From assembly GCA_042573625.1 (NCBI GenBank), contig JBHPCZ010000164.1, positions 1 to 6,287 on the forward strand: a DNA stretch of 6,287 bases, written 5' to 3'. The notes below the pieces were generated by a model, which made no database searches, was not told where the DNA came from, and saw only the letters and a program-made list of their open reading frames with translations. Positions 1 to 5,402 of this stretch are shown in pieces; within the stretch, counting starts at the first letter, position 1; the number at the start of each line of letters is the position of its first letter. Origin of the DNA: JBHPCZ01 sp042573625 (GTDB lineage: Bacteria > Desulfobacterota > Desulfobacteria > Desulfobacterales > UBA11574). Position numbers and translations under genes: made by a program.

Positions 1-2
1 GT

Positions 3-41
3 ACAGGGTTGACCATGATAAAGATTAACTTGCTGATGTGA
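3..41 (+). CDS. C-terminal tail of a possible upstream gene (partial)
   Basis: One plus-strand frame is open from the window edge to a TGA at 39-41 and would encode a tail ending in IKINLLM. The other two plus frames hit stops within the first 28 bases. The stop overlaps the GTG start of the next gene as GTGA, the usual arrangement of translationally coupled genes, and the HTH gene has no visible ribosome binding site of its own. Twelve codons are far too few to identify a product, and an open frame of this length is not by itself evidence of coding. The overlap is the only real support. Confidence 0.3.
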   Translation, partial: TGLTMIKINLLM

Positions 42-247
42 AAAAGAACCTCCTCAAAAAATACCGTGAATCTCTCATGATGAGCAAAACTGAGCTTGCA
101 AGGAAGGCTGGTGTCTCTCCAGTTACAATTTCCCGCATTGAAACCGGCAAACCATGTAGGGTTGAGACTCAAAGAAAGATTCTTGTGGCGCTTGGGTTGG
201 ACCTTTCTTATAGAAGTAAAATATTTTATTCCGCCAATAGCAGATAG
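38..247 (+). CDS. Small XRE/Cro-type helix-turn-helix regulator
   Basis: A 69-residue DNA-binding protein that is essentially one HTH_3/XRE domain. Residues about 8-55 carry the family pattern: SKTELARKAGVS (helices 1-2), PVTISRIETGK (recognition helix) and a closing helix KILVALGLDL. There is no second domain, so it probably binds an operator as a dimer; its target cannot be read here. The start is GTG at 38, overlapping an upstream stop as GTGA, and no Shine-Dalgarno site is visible, so translation may be coupled to the gene before it. Similar small regulators are known to me from Desulfobacterota genomes (recollection, not searched), usually ending shortly after a KIF/KVF motif. Here that motif is followed by YSANSR and the stop abuts the stop of the convergent gene with no gap, so the last few codons may derive from inserted DNA. 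Confidence 0.85.
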   Translation: MKKNLLKKYRESLMMSKTELARKAGVSPVTISRIETGKPCRVETQRKILVALGLDLSYRSKIFYSANSR

Positions 248-253
248 CTATTG
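235..253. repeat. 7-bp inverted repeat at the left junction of the accessory block
   Basis: CAATAGC (235-241) and GCTATTG (247-253) form a perfect inverted repeat around a 5-bp spacer. It spans the two abutting stop codons of the plus-strand HTH gene and the minus-strand 147-aa gene. The stem is short, AT-rich and lacks a T-tract on either side, so it is at best a weak bidirectional terminator. It could equally mark the edge of the inserted block, but no second copy was seen near surE. Confidence 0.4.
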
Positions 254-691
254 CATTCCTTTGCTACATTCCAATAAAAACCATTCTTTTTGTGCCTGCT
301 CTCCTGAACCATTGGGCACCATGAGTTGCCCAGTCTTTTCCGCAAGATTATTCAAAGATTTTCCGAATTTTGTAGCAAATTGCCAGTAGATTCCATCCCT
401 CCGCGTTATAATACCAATCCTTGCCATAGTTGCTCGTGCTTTCCAGAGGGTTTTCTGGCTTACTTCAGGAGCTTTATTTTGTCTGACACCTTCAAGTTCA
501 TGGCTTGTAAGCTTATGCTCCTGGCTGTATTTGATTGACAGAAATATCAGGATGAATGCAGTGCGTAGAGCTTTTGCATTTTTATTGGTAAAAATAAGGC
601 CGGCAATATCATGAATATCACTGGCTCTGTAAACCTTATCCTTATTGGCTTCGATTTTCGTTGATATTGCTGCCCTGGCATGCCGTTTCAT
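248..691 (-). CDS. 147-aa winged-helix-like protein of the accessory block, function unknown
   Basis: I do not recognise a named family. Residues about 40-112 look like a winged helix: a helix with LRTAFILIFLSIKYS, an HTH-like stretch from HKLTSHELEG to SQKTLWKARATMARIGII, and a beta-hairpin wing RRDGIYWQF followed by KFGKSLNNLAEK. The N-terminus is basic, and the overall make-up suggests a nucleic-acid-binding or replication accessory protein. The ATG start at 691 is preceded by GGTGA six bases upstream, a usable ribosome binding site. It lies 229 bases downstream of the 188-aa gene in the same direction, so it may have its own promoter or be the last gene of the cluster; I could not identify a promoter in the gap. 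Its stop touches the stop of the HTH regulator. Coding is likely; function is inference. Confidence 0.7.
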   Translation of the reverse strand: MKRHARAAISTKIEANKDKVYRASDIHDIAGLIFTNKNAKALRTAFILIFLSIKYSQEHKLTSHELEGVRQNKAPEVSQKTLWKARATMARIGIITRRDGIYWQFATKFGKSLNNLAEKTGQLMVPNGSGEQAQKEWFLLECSKGMQ

Positions 692-890
692 TTAAAATCA
701 CCATCTTTTTTTTGCGATCCAAGATTCCCAAAATGTCCAAAACTATTCAGGTCCAATTCTATCAAACTGATTTTTCCAAAAAGCGGGGAAAACATGGATT
801 TGGTACTCAGCATGGCTGATTGATGGGCAAATGGATATTTTTTGATGGGTTCTTTTCGGATTATCGTCGAAATATGTGTAATGCTATTTG

Positions 891-909
891 TACATAAATT
901 TTTTATGTA
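891..909. repeat. 8-bp AT-only inverted repeat behind the 188-aa gene
   Basis: TACATAAA (891-898) and TTTATGTA (902-909) form a perfect inverted repeat with a 3-base loop, beginning 12 bases after the stop of the minus-strand 188-aa gene. It contains almost no G or C and lacks a clear T-run on the minus strand, so it would be a weak terminator. An operator or chance in AT-rich DNA is equally possible. Confidence 0.3.
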
Positions 910-920
910 ATCCGGCAGTC

Positions 921-1487
921 TTATTCCAACCCTTCTAACTCTTGGTCATACGGCCTAATTCTTGAAATAACTTGAGTTTCAACAGTTTTAATTGTTTCAG
1001 GGTGGTGAATCTGTTTTTTATTTACCTTAATTTGCTCCACATACTCCTCCATGACAATCTGCTGAAACAGGGCAATTGGGTCTGAGACTATTTGCTGGCC
1101 TGTTGCAAATAACTGGTTTAAATAGCCTGCTGTGAAAACCGCTTTCTTCACCTTGAGCATTATATTATTCCATTCAGATTCAAAAAGATTAGCCTTGCTG
1201 TTCCTTGCCTCTCTAAGGCCGAATTTCTTGCGTATTTCAGCCTTTTTTGCATTCTTGGATTCATCTATCAGTCCTGCTTTTTCGATAACTTCTGCTTTAG
1301 TTTGGCAGGAGTTTGGCCCGAATCGAATTTTGGTAATTTTGCCGAACTGTTTTGTCTGTTCTGAGTGAAATGTATAGCTCTCGTTGGTGATGATTTCAGA
1401 ATCTGGATCGTTTATTTCCCTGATTTTTTCACGAATGGCTTCAAGAAATCGGATTTGCCGGCTTGTAAAGGGGTTTGGATTTCTCAT
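921..1487 (-). CDS. 188-aa charged hypothetical protein, coupled to the exonuclease gene
   Basis: Unrecognised. The protein is soluble, highly charged and probably mostly helical, with no signal peptide, membrane segment or metal-binding cysteine pattern. The N-terminus (SRQIRFLEAIREKIREIND) looks like an amphipathic helix. The middle (about residues 75-100) is rich in Lys/Arg/Glu, and the C-terminus has a helix around DPIALFQQIVMEEYVEQIKV. The ATG start at 1487 overlaps the exonuclease stop as ATGA, and no strong ribosome binding site is visible, so its translation is very likely coupled to the exonuclease. That coupling is the best hint to its role: a partner or accessory of the exonuclease in DNA metabolism of the accessory block. 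This is inference from context only. Confidence 0.7.
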   Translation of the reverse strand: MRNPNPFTSRQIRFLEAIREKIREINDPDSEIITNESYTFHSEQTKQFGKITKIRFGPNSCQTKAEVIEKAGLIDESKNAKKAEIRKKFGLREARNSKANLFESEWNNIMLKVKKAVFTAGYLNQLFATGQQIVSDPIALFQQIVMEEYVEQIKVNKKQIHHPETIKTVETQVISRIRPYDQELEGLE

Positions 1488-2008
1488 TTTAAGCTACACC
1501 ACTTCAAATAAATTTCTTCAGTCGTATCCACGTCTTGGACACAATAATCCTTCAGCTCATCATACCTGCCTTCATTCCAAAGCTTAATTGCGTTCTCGCT
1601 TGAGCCAGATTTGGGGGTGCAACCCAACAGTTCGGCTTTGGCATTGAGGGATATCGGCTTTTTTGTGAGTTTTATTAGATCAAGATGTTCGTAGTTAAGT
1701 ATAAAGAGTCCTGTTTTCTCATCGAGATTCATTTTCAAGGTAATACGAGACAAAATAAATGGGATGTCAAACTCTTTACCGTTCTGAGTAATTAGGAAAT
1801 ATTTGTTTCGTTTTCGTTTTACGAGCCAACCAAGGAATGAGCGGATAATTGTTTGTTCATCCTCATCGACCAATGCAAATATTTGGGCATCACTGTCTTT
1901 TGCACAGATGCATGTGATCCTGTCACCGTACCAGGGGTTTAAGCCACTAGTTTCGATATCAAACACCACATATTTTTTATCTTTGAATTTCTTGTCCAAG
2001 CATATCAC
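1484..2008 (-). CDS. DEDDy-type 3'-5' exonuclease (RNase H-like fold, YprB/DNA polymerase exonuclease-like)
   Basis: A stand-alone exonuclease domain. All three signature motifs are present. Exo I is VFDIETSGL, with catalytic D17 and E19; Exo II is QNGKEFDIPFI, with D81; Exo III is YCVQDVDTT, with Y155 and D159 spaced Y-x3-D, which places it in the DEDDy rather than DEDDh group. This is the fold of polymerase proofreading domains and of the RNase_H_2 (YprB-like) family, which remove nucleotides from 3' ends using two metal ions. At 174 residues it has no polymerase or helicase part. GTG at 2008 lies one base past the stop of the 296-aa gene. However, AGGTGA at 2010-2005 sits five bases before an in-frame TTG at 1999, so the true start may be that TTG (171 aa). 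The next gene overlaps it by 4 bases. Likely role: processing of single-stranded or nicked DNA during element replication or repair; substrate not shown. Confidence 0.88.
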   Translation of the reverse strand: MICLDKKFKDKKYVVFDIETSGLNPWYGDRITCICAKDSDAQIFALVDEDEQTIIRSFLGWLVKRKRNKYFLITQNGKEFDIPFILSRITLKMNLDEKTGLFILNYEHLDLIKLTKKPISLNAKAELLGCTPKSGSSENAIKLWNEGRYDELKDYCVQDVDTTEEIYLKWCSLK

Positions 2009-2009
2009 C

Positions 2010-2900
2010 TCACGCTGTTTTACACAAAATTCGGTTAGCCATCATATCGGAAACAATTTTGTTTCTTTGGTTGTCGCTGAGTTCACGCCAGTCAAAATGG
2101 TATTCTTGGCCGTTCTGATCCTTAATGGTGATGCTTTGTTCCAGTTCTACGTCCAGGGGTTCGATTATTATGTCACTGAAAGGGTTGTCCTGACTGAGTT
2201 TGACTTCCCCATCAGTTTCCATCTGCAATAGATGCATAAGTTTTGAAACTTTGTCCTTTTTTGCAGAGCAATATGTCTTGAGATTTTTGAAATGTTTTGC
2301 CGATGTTAGTTCGGTTGACAGCAACAATTTCCAGGGCAGGAGGTTTGAGATTGCCATTGTCCGGGCTTTCTTGAATTGATGGATAGTTTCCCGGCGGTGC
2401 TGCTCGATGGGGCTGAATGGTGCAATGATGGATGACAGGAATTTTTCATCAATGATTGCTTTTTTGTGTGTTAGTGTATCTGTGCAAAACTGGCTTTGTG
2501 TTTTTCCACCTAAGATTGAGGATAGTTCCTTCCTGAAATTTCGTTTTTTCCTGATTTCCTGCCAATAGAGTTTCAGGCGTTCGGTTGCCAACATTTTTTG
2601 CTGCTGGGTCCTTTGCCGTTGTTTGCGCTTGTATTCTTTCCAGTTTGGAGCTTGATCCTCAATATTGATCCTGAATTTTTCCATGAAGTTTGGATCATCC
2701 AGCCATAGTGAAATCGGTTCAAGGATTTCTGCGTTTACAGCATGGCTCAAAACTAAGGTTCTGTTGAGCAAGTAGTTTGCTAAAGCTCTTATGTTTATCT
2801 TATTGATCTCTTTTTCTGTAAGTTCAATACAGATAGGTCCAATTAACCGGTCAGTTGAATGATTGTTTAAAATCATTTTGTTAAGCAAAATACCCCTCAA
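2010..2900 (-). CDS. 296-aa hypothetical protein, first gene of the exonuclease cluster
   Basis: No family recognised. A long basic, probably helical or coiled segment runs over residues about 86-125 (WKEYKRKQRQRTQQQK, then LYWQEIRKKRNFRKEL). The C-terminal part contains an acidic stretch (SDIIIEPLDVELEQ), a small beta-type segment (QEYHFDW) and a final helix. There is no obvious catalytic motif, signal peptide or membrane span. The basic helix suggests nucleic-acid contact. The start is uncertain: TTG at 2900 is the longest option; TTG at 2888 follows GAGGGG at 2898-2893 and gives 292 aa; ATG at 2876 has no ribosome binding site. It ends one base before the exonuclease start, so the two are almost certainly co-translated. 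A replication or recombination accessory role is a guess from that linkage. Confidence 0.72.
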   Translation of the reverse strand: MRGILLNKMILNNHSTDRLIGPICIELTEKEINKINIRALANYLLNRTLVLSHAVNAEILEPISLWLDDPNFMEKFRINIEDQAPNWKEYKRKQRQRTQQQKMLATERLKLYWQEIRKKRNFRKELSSILGGKTQSQFCTDTLTHKKAIIDEKFLSSIIAPFSPIEQHRRETIHQFKKARTMAISNLLPWKLLLSTELTSAKHFKNLKTYCSAKKDKVSKLMHLLQMETDGEVKLSQDNPFSDIIIEPLDVELEQSITIKDQNGQEYHFDWRELSDNQRNKIVSDMMANRILCKTA

Positions 2901-3072
2901 GCGCCTCTTCGATTATTGCGCGTTTGTTTGCGCCTTTTCTTTTAGTTTTCGGAAGACAACTATAGCCTTTAACCTATCCCAGATCCTTGCCGATAGACGG
3001 AATATCTATATAAGCTTTTCGGTTTCTTTAAAGCCTTGAAGTATGAAACAATGAATAGAACAGGATTAAACA

Positions 3073-3096
3073 CCCTCTCCCCTCGAGGGGAGAGGG
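3073..3096. repeat. 24-bp perfect palindrome in a CT/GA-rich repeat
   Basis: CCCTCTCCCCTC (3073-3084) is followed directly by its complement GAGGGGAGAGGG (3085-3096), with a partial third copy, GGGAGAGGGG, at 3099-3108. Nested repeats of this CCCTCTCC / GGAGAGGG type are scattered through many bacterial genomes as intergenic repeats (established observation, not checked here). It lies 29 bases behind the stop of the minus-strand zinc-ribbon gene and could end that transcript, although no T-tract follows. Confidence 0.75.
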
Positions 3097-3124
3097 CAGG
3101 GAGAGGGGTGGAGCAGGAAAAAGC

Positions 3125-3334
3125 TCAATCTTTTAAAAGAATGCTGTCATACTTTAACATTTCATGTGCCAGCATGATAATGTGTTTTGCATGTTCCATT
3201 ATTGCTTCCTGTTCAAGCTGGTATGAGAGGCTGGGGTTGAAAATGGCTCCAATGCAATCATAACACATAGCTTTGCCTGTATCAGACGGTCTTTTGCAGA
3301 TACTGCACAAGACTGTTATTTTAGATGTATTCAT
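3125..3334 (-). CDS. 69-aa small zinc-ribbon-like protein
   Basis: A small protein whose N-terminal half carries two CxxC knuckles: C10-x2-C13 (CSIC) and C24-x2-C27 (CYDC), ten residues apart, the usual four-cysteine zinc-binding arrangement. The C-terminal half (about residues 38-65) is a helix, LEQEAIMEHAKHIIMLAHEM, with three histidines. Small proteins of this build often bind nucleic acid or act as adaptors; the specific function is unknown. I chose ATG 3334 because AGGAGGTG lies eight bases upstream (3350-3343), a near-perfect Shine-Dalgarno sequence; the frame is open further upstream to 3415, but that part runs through an inverted repeat and lacks a better site. The ribosome binding site itself lies in one arm of an 11-bp hairpin, so translation is probably structure-controlled. 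It lies between the replication-relaxation gene and the exonuclease cluster. Confidence 0.7.
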   Translation of the reverse strand: MNTSKITVLCSICKRPSDTGKAMCYDCIGAIFNPSLSYQLEQEAIMEHAKHIIMLAHEMLKYDSILLKD

Positions 3335-3345
3335 ATTATGTTCAC

Positions 3346-3377
3346 CTCCTTGGTTTCTATTTTTTAAAACCAAGGAG
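3346..3377 (-). promoter_or_regulatory. Hairpin sequestering the ribosome binding site of the zinc-ribbon gene
   Basis: The arms 3346-3356 (CTCCTTGGTTT) and 3367-3377 (AAACCAAGGAG) are perfectly complementary over 11 bp, with a 10-base A/T-rich loop. In the minus-strand mRNA the 3' arm contains AAGGAG, the core of the Shine-Dalgarno site of the 69-aa gene, leaving only its last GTG unpaired. Folding would block ribosome access; opening by heat, a protein, a ligand or upstream translation would release it. No T-run follows the stem, so it is not a typical terminator. The structure is seen directly; the regulatory role is inferred. Confidence 0.55.
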
Positions 3378-3378
3378 A

Positions 3379-3570
3379 ATAATTGCAAGGTCGGGGACGT
3401 AGCGAATCGCTCCATAAATTTTTCGTATTCGGGGTCAACCCGAATGCGAAAGATTTAGGATAGGCGATTTGCGTGTTCACGACCGGGCCCCAGCAGCACA
3501 ACAAACCTGCAAAGGAAAAAACAAACGGCGCGGAGGCACCCATAGGTGCGTTTCTCTGCTCCGACGCAAT
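3379..3570. mobile_element. MITE-like structured non-coding element, about 190 bp
   Basis: This segment is bordered by the direct repeat CCAAGGAGA (3370-3378 and 3571-3579). Its ends are imperfect inverted repeats: ATTGC (3382-3386) plus GTCGG (3390-3394) on the left, against CCGAC (3561-3565) plus GCAAT (3566-3570) on the right. Inside is a long hairpin: GCGAATCGC (3402-3410) pairs with GCGATTTGC (3464-3472), with a nested 13-bp stem 3421-3433 / 3439-3451 around the loop GTCAA. A smaller stem-loop lies at 3531-3563, with CGGAG/CTCCG outside and GCACC/GGTGC inside. Overlapping open frames on both strands are best explained as by-products of this structure. It could be a palindromic mobile repeat or a structured RNA; nothing coding is supported. 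Confidence 0.5.
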
Positions 3571-3656
3571 CCAAGGAGATGAAATCTTTTTCACCATTTT
3601 GAAGTGGTGGCTCAGGTTTATATATTTTATCCGCTTTCGGAAAACTTTGAAGCCTC

Positions 3657-4136
3657 ATGCACCAAAATCTTGAAGATGTGATCAAAGGAGAGAAAAGACC
3701 TGATTTTAAATCTGAGGGCGAACGTCGAATAGCACATTTCTTAGATTCCAACGCAATTAAATATCGATATGAGCCAAGCATATTAGTTAATTCAGATGAG
3801 CATAGACCGAGAATTTGGTATCCTGATTTCTATCTCCCTGAGTTTGGAACTTATATCGAATATTATGGCTTGGCTGGACAAAAAAATTATGACCATGGAA
3901 TCAAGACTAAAGAAACTGTATATTCAAAAATGGGTATGGAAGTTGTACCGGTCTATCCATGGATGTTCGCTGAAAACTGGCAGGATTACATAATGAAGGA
4001 ATTGAAAAGAGGTACCATTCGGAAATACAAAAATCTAAAATCCAAGCCTTACTGGTCAAAACAAAAGACCCGGACTTATAACAATACCATGCCGGCTCAT
4101 TTCGGATATAGTCAGAGATTAAGCAATCGCTATTAA
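3657..4136 (+). CDS. Stand-alone PD-(D/E)XK nuclease, Vsr/DUF559/helicase-IV-nuclease-like
   Basis: A 159-residue protein with the layout of a small restriction-endonuclease-like domain. KSEGERRIAHFLDSNAI (residues 18-34) is the N-terminal helix with conserved E22; IWYPDFYLPEFG (53-64) carries D57 of the PD motif; YIEYYGLAG (66-74) carries E68; a final strand, VVPVYPWMF, lies at 96-104. The same SxxE...PDFYLPE...IEYFG wording occurs in Vsr-like and TnsA-like nucleases and in the nuclease part of some UvrD/helicase-IV proteins (family knowledge). The usual lysine after E68 is replaced by Tyr, as in several members of this group. A basic tail follows (residues 115-150). It probably cuts or nicks DNA for defence, repair or mobility. 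ATG 3657 is forced by an upstream in-frame stop at 3648, and no good ribosome binding site is seen. It is the only plus-strand gene in the block and follows the MITE-like segment. Confidence 0.75.
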   Translation: MHQNLEDVIKGEKRPDFKSEGERRIAHFLDSNAIKYRYEPSILVNSDEHRPRIWYPDFYLPEFGTYIEYYGLAGQKNYDHGIKTKETVYSKMGMEVVPVYPWMFAENWQDYIMKELKRGTIRKYKNLKSKPYWSKQKTRTYNNTMPAHFGYSQRLSNRY

Positions 4137-4472
4137 TGTCACTTTCTTAAATAATGCTTTACCTGGATTTATCTGGCATACCTTAACCTATAATTATATA
4201 TCTTATTATTAGTCGGATTGTGTTACACCTGTTATCTCTTTGATATTATATTCAATTCTAAAAAATTGGGTGTAATGCAATTGGATGAATTTAACGTCTT
4301 TGGATGGTATTTGCGCATGTTTTTTTTAATTATGTTACACCCTCTCAATTATGATTAAAAGCCATAACCAATTGAATCTAAATCAGAAATACACCTTTCT
4401 TATCAAGCCACACTCAGTGTTGACAAAATAATAAAGTTACACCCTGGCTCGAATTAAAGTACACCTTTTCGG
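4137..4472. other. Gene-free 336-bp region between convergent genes: candidate replication origin
   Basis: No open frame of note is present. The region begins AT-rich, with an especially weak tract at 4188-4210 (CTATAATTATATATC and onward) that could serve as an unwinding element, and an 8-T run at 4320-4327. It then carries six TACACCY boxes (listed separately), plus a short palindrome ACACTCAGTGT at 4410-4420. Convergent gene ends need no promoters, so 336 bases with ordered repeats calls for another explanation. A neighbouring replication-relaxation protein makes an origin or nick region the leading idea (inference). Confidence 0.5.
4222..4466. repeat. Six iteron-like TACACCY boxes
   Basis: The copies are GTTACACCT 4222-4230, GGGTGTAAT 4268-4276 (reverse orientation), GTTACACCC 4334-4342, AATACACCT 4388-4396, GTTACACCC 4436-4444 and AGTACACCT 4458-4466. 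Five point one way and one the other. Two flavours are visible: (G/A)TTACACCY, and a shorter TACACCTTT form at 4390 and 4460. Spacing is irregular (roughly 23 to 67 bp), so this is a dispersed binding-site array rather than a tandem repeat. The boxes end just inside the intergenic region next to the replication-relaxation gene, the likely source of the binding protein. Confidence 0.65.
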
Positions 4473-5402
4473 CTACCGGATTTTATCCATAACCGGTGCT
4501 TCAAATGCCAGTTTTTGACTTAAAATGGACTCTGGGGGTTTGTCATACTGACCTCCCCTCATCCAAATTTCAGCGGATAGACCATGAGAAAACATTTGGT
4601 CCTGATTCGTAACCCAGATGAATTTTGATGGCGACATTTCTTGCGTGAGGTCGCATAAGGCTTTCATCCTGCCAGGCGTGTTAGCAAGAAAGAGTAGGCG
4701 GAAACCGTTAAGTTTAGCGTTGAAAATTTTTTCATAACGTTTGTAATGATCACCGTGAAACAGGGTCTGATAGTTGATTATTTTCTGACGAATATCCCCC
4801 TTAACCCGCTTTGTCGTAACCAGCGTCTCGGTACCCATGTCCACTTCGAGAAAAAAAAGGAGGGTTTTTTCTGATACTTTGTTGGTGATGGTGAAAACAC
4901 CATCTGGAATCATTGATACGATTTTATTTGGGTCTTCACCTGTCGGAAACCATTCTTGGAGAAGAGGCTTTTCAGTGTCTCCTTCTTTCAAATTATGTGA
5001 GTTTATGGTGAGATGCTGTGTGCTAAAATGCGGGTTGTCCCTCTCAATTTGAAGCAGATGAATAAAGAACCAATTAACCAACAGATCATGATTAATGAAA
5101 ATAGATTTTGATGGCTTGTCCGTGATATATTCGGCGTGGTTGGAAAGGATTTTTCTATCACGCAACGATTCCAAGCCTTTTTCCGTAATTATGTGAATGT
5201 GCTCTCTTCGACCCGGCCGCCCCCTCCCTAACCCGAGCTCTTCCTCAAAAACGAGCTGTTTGGTCCTAAGAAGCCGCAATCGTCTCCTAATAACCTGTTG
5301 TGATCTTTGGCTGAGGGCTGCAAGTTGCTTTACGGTTAAAAATTTGTATTCTGCAATATATGAAAGGAGTTTGATATCATTATCCTTGATTTTCCACGCC
5401 AC
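4473..5402 (-). CDS. Replication-relaxation family protein (PF13814-like), candidate plasmid-type relaxase/initiator
   Basis: A 309-residue protein with the two-part structure of this family. Residues 1-85 form a winged helix: FLTVKQLAALSQRSQQVIRR is the HTH, and GRGRPGRREHIHIITEKG the wing and following helix. Residues about 100-215 form the catalytic-like part: INHDLLVNWFF with H105, IPDGVFTI with D167, FFLEVDMGTE with E186 and D188, then K207 and Y211 in RQKIINY. Members are linked to plasmid replication and DNA relaxation in Gram-positive plasmids and are also found in integrated elements; the core resembles a PD-(D/E)XK nuclease with an altered third motif (my reading). GTG 5402 is well supported by GGAGG at 5412-5408, five bases upstream. 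Its 3' end faces the TACACCY array, which it may bind or nick. The C-terminus (about 230-309) is not assigned. No partner mobilisation genes are visible. Confidence 0.82.
   Translation of the reverse strand: MAWKIKDNDIKLLSYIAEYKFLTVKQLAALSQRSQQVIRRRLRLLRTKQLVFEEELGLGRGRPGRREHIHIITEKGLESLRDRKILSNHAEYITDKPSKSIFINHDLLVNWFFIHLLQIERDNPHFSTQHLTINSHNLKEGDTEKPLLQEWFPTGEDPNKIVSMIPDGVFTITNKVSEKTLLFFLEVDMGTETLVTTKRVKGDIRQKIINYQTLFHGDHYKRYEKIFNAKLNGFRLLFLANTPGRMKALCDLTQEMSPSKFIWVTNQDQMFSHGLSAEIWMRGGQYDKPPESILSQKLAFEAPVMDKIR

Noticed and set aside
1132..1368. Plus-strand open frames inside the minus-strand gene cluster (also at 326, 1384, 1803, 4837 and 5197)
   Set aside because: They are antisense shadows of well-supported minus-strand genes, with no start signals or recognisable domains.
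3346..3377. Rho-independent terminator
   Set aside because: No T-run follows the stem on either strand, while the stem overlaps a strong ribosome binding site.
3364..3781. Two overlapping minus-strand open frames (77 aa and 108 aa) and a plus-strand frame at 3473-3673
   Set aside because: They run in different frames through the nested hairpins of the MITE-like segment and into the nuclease gene, have odd composition (Cys, Phe, Trp runs) and no convincing start signals.
4420..4448. Promoter starting from TTGACA at 4420-4425
   Set aside because: No acceptable -10 at 16-18 bases spacing, and no plus-strand gene follows.
4222..4466. CRISPR array for the repeated boxes
   Set aside because: Units are only about 7-9 bases, irregularly spaced and one is inverted; no cas genes are present.
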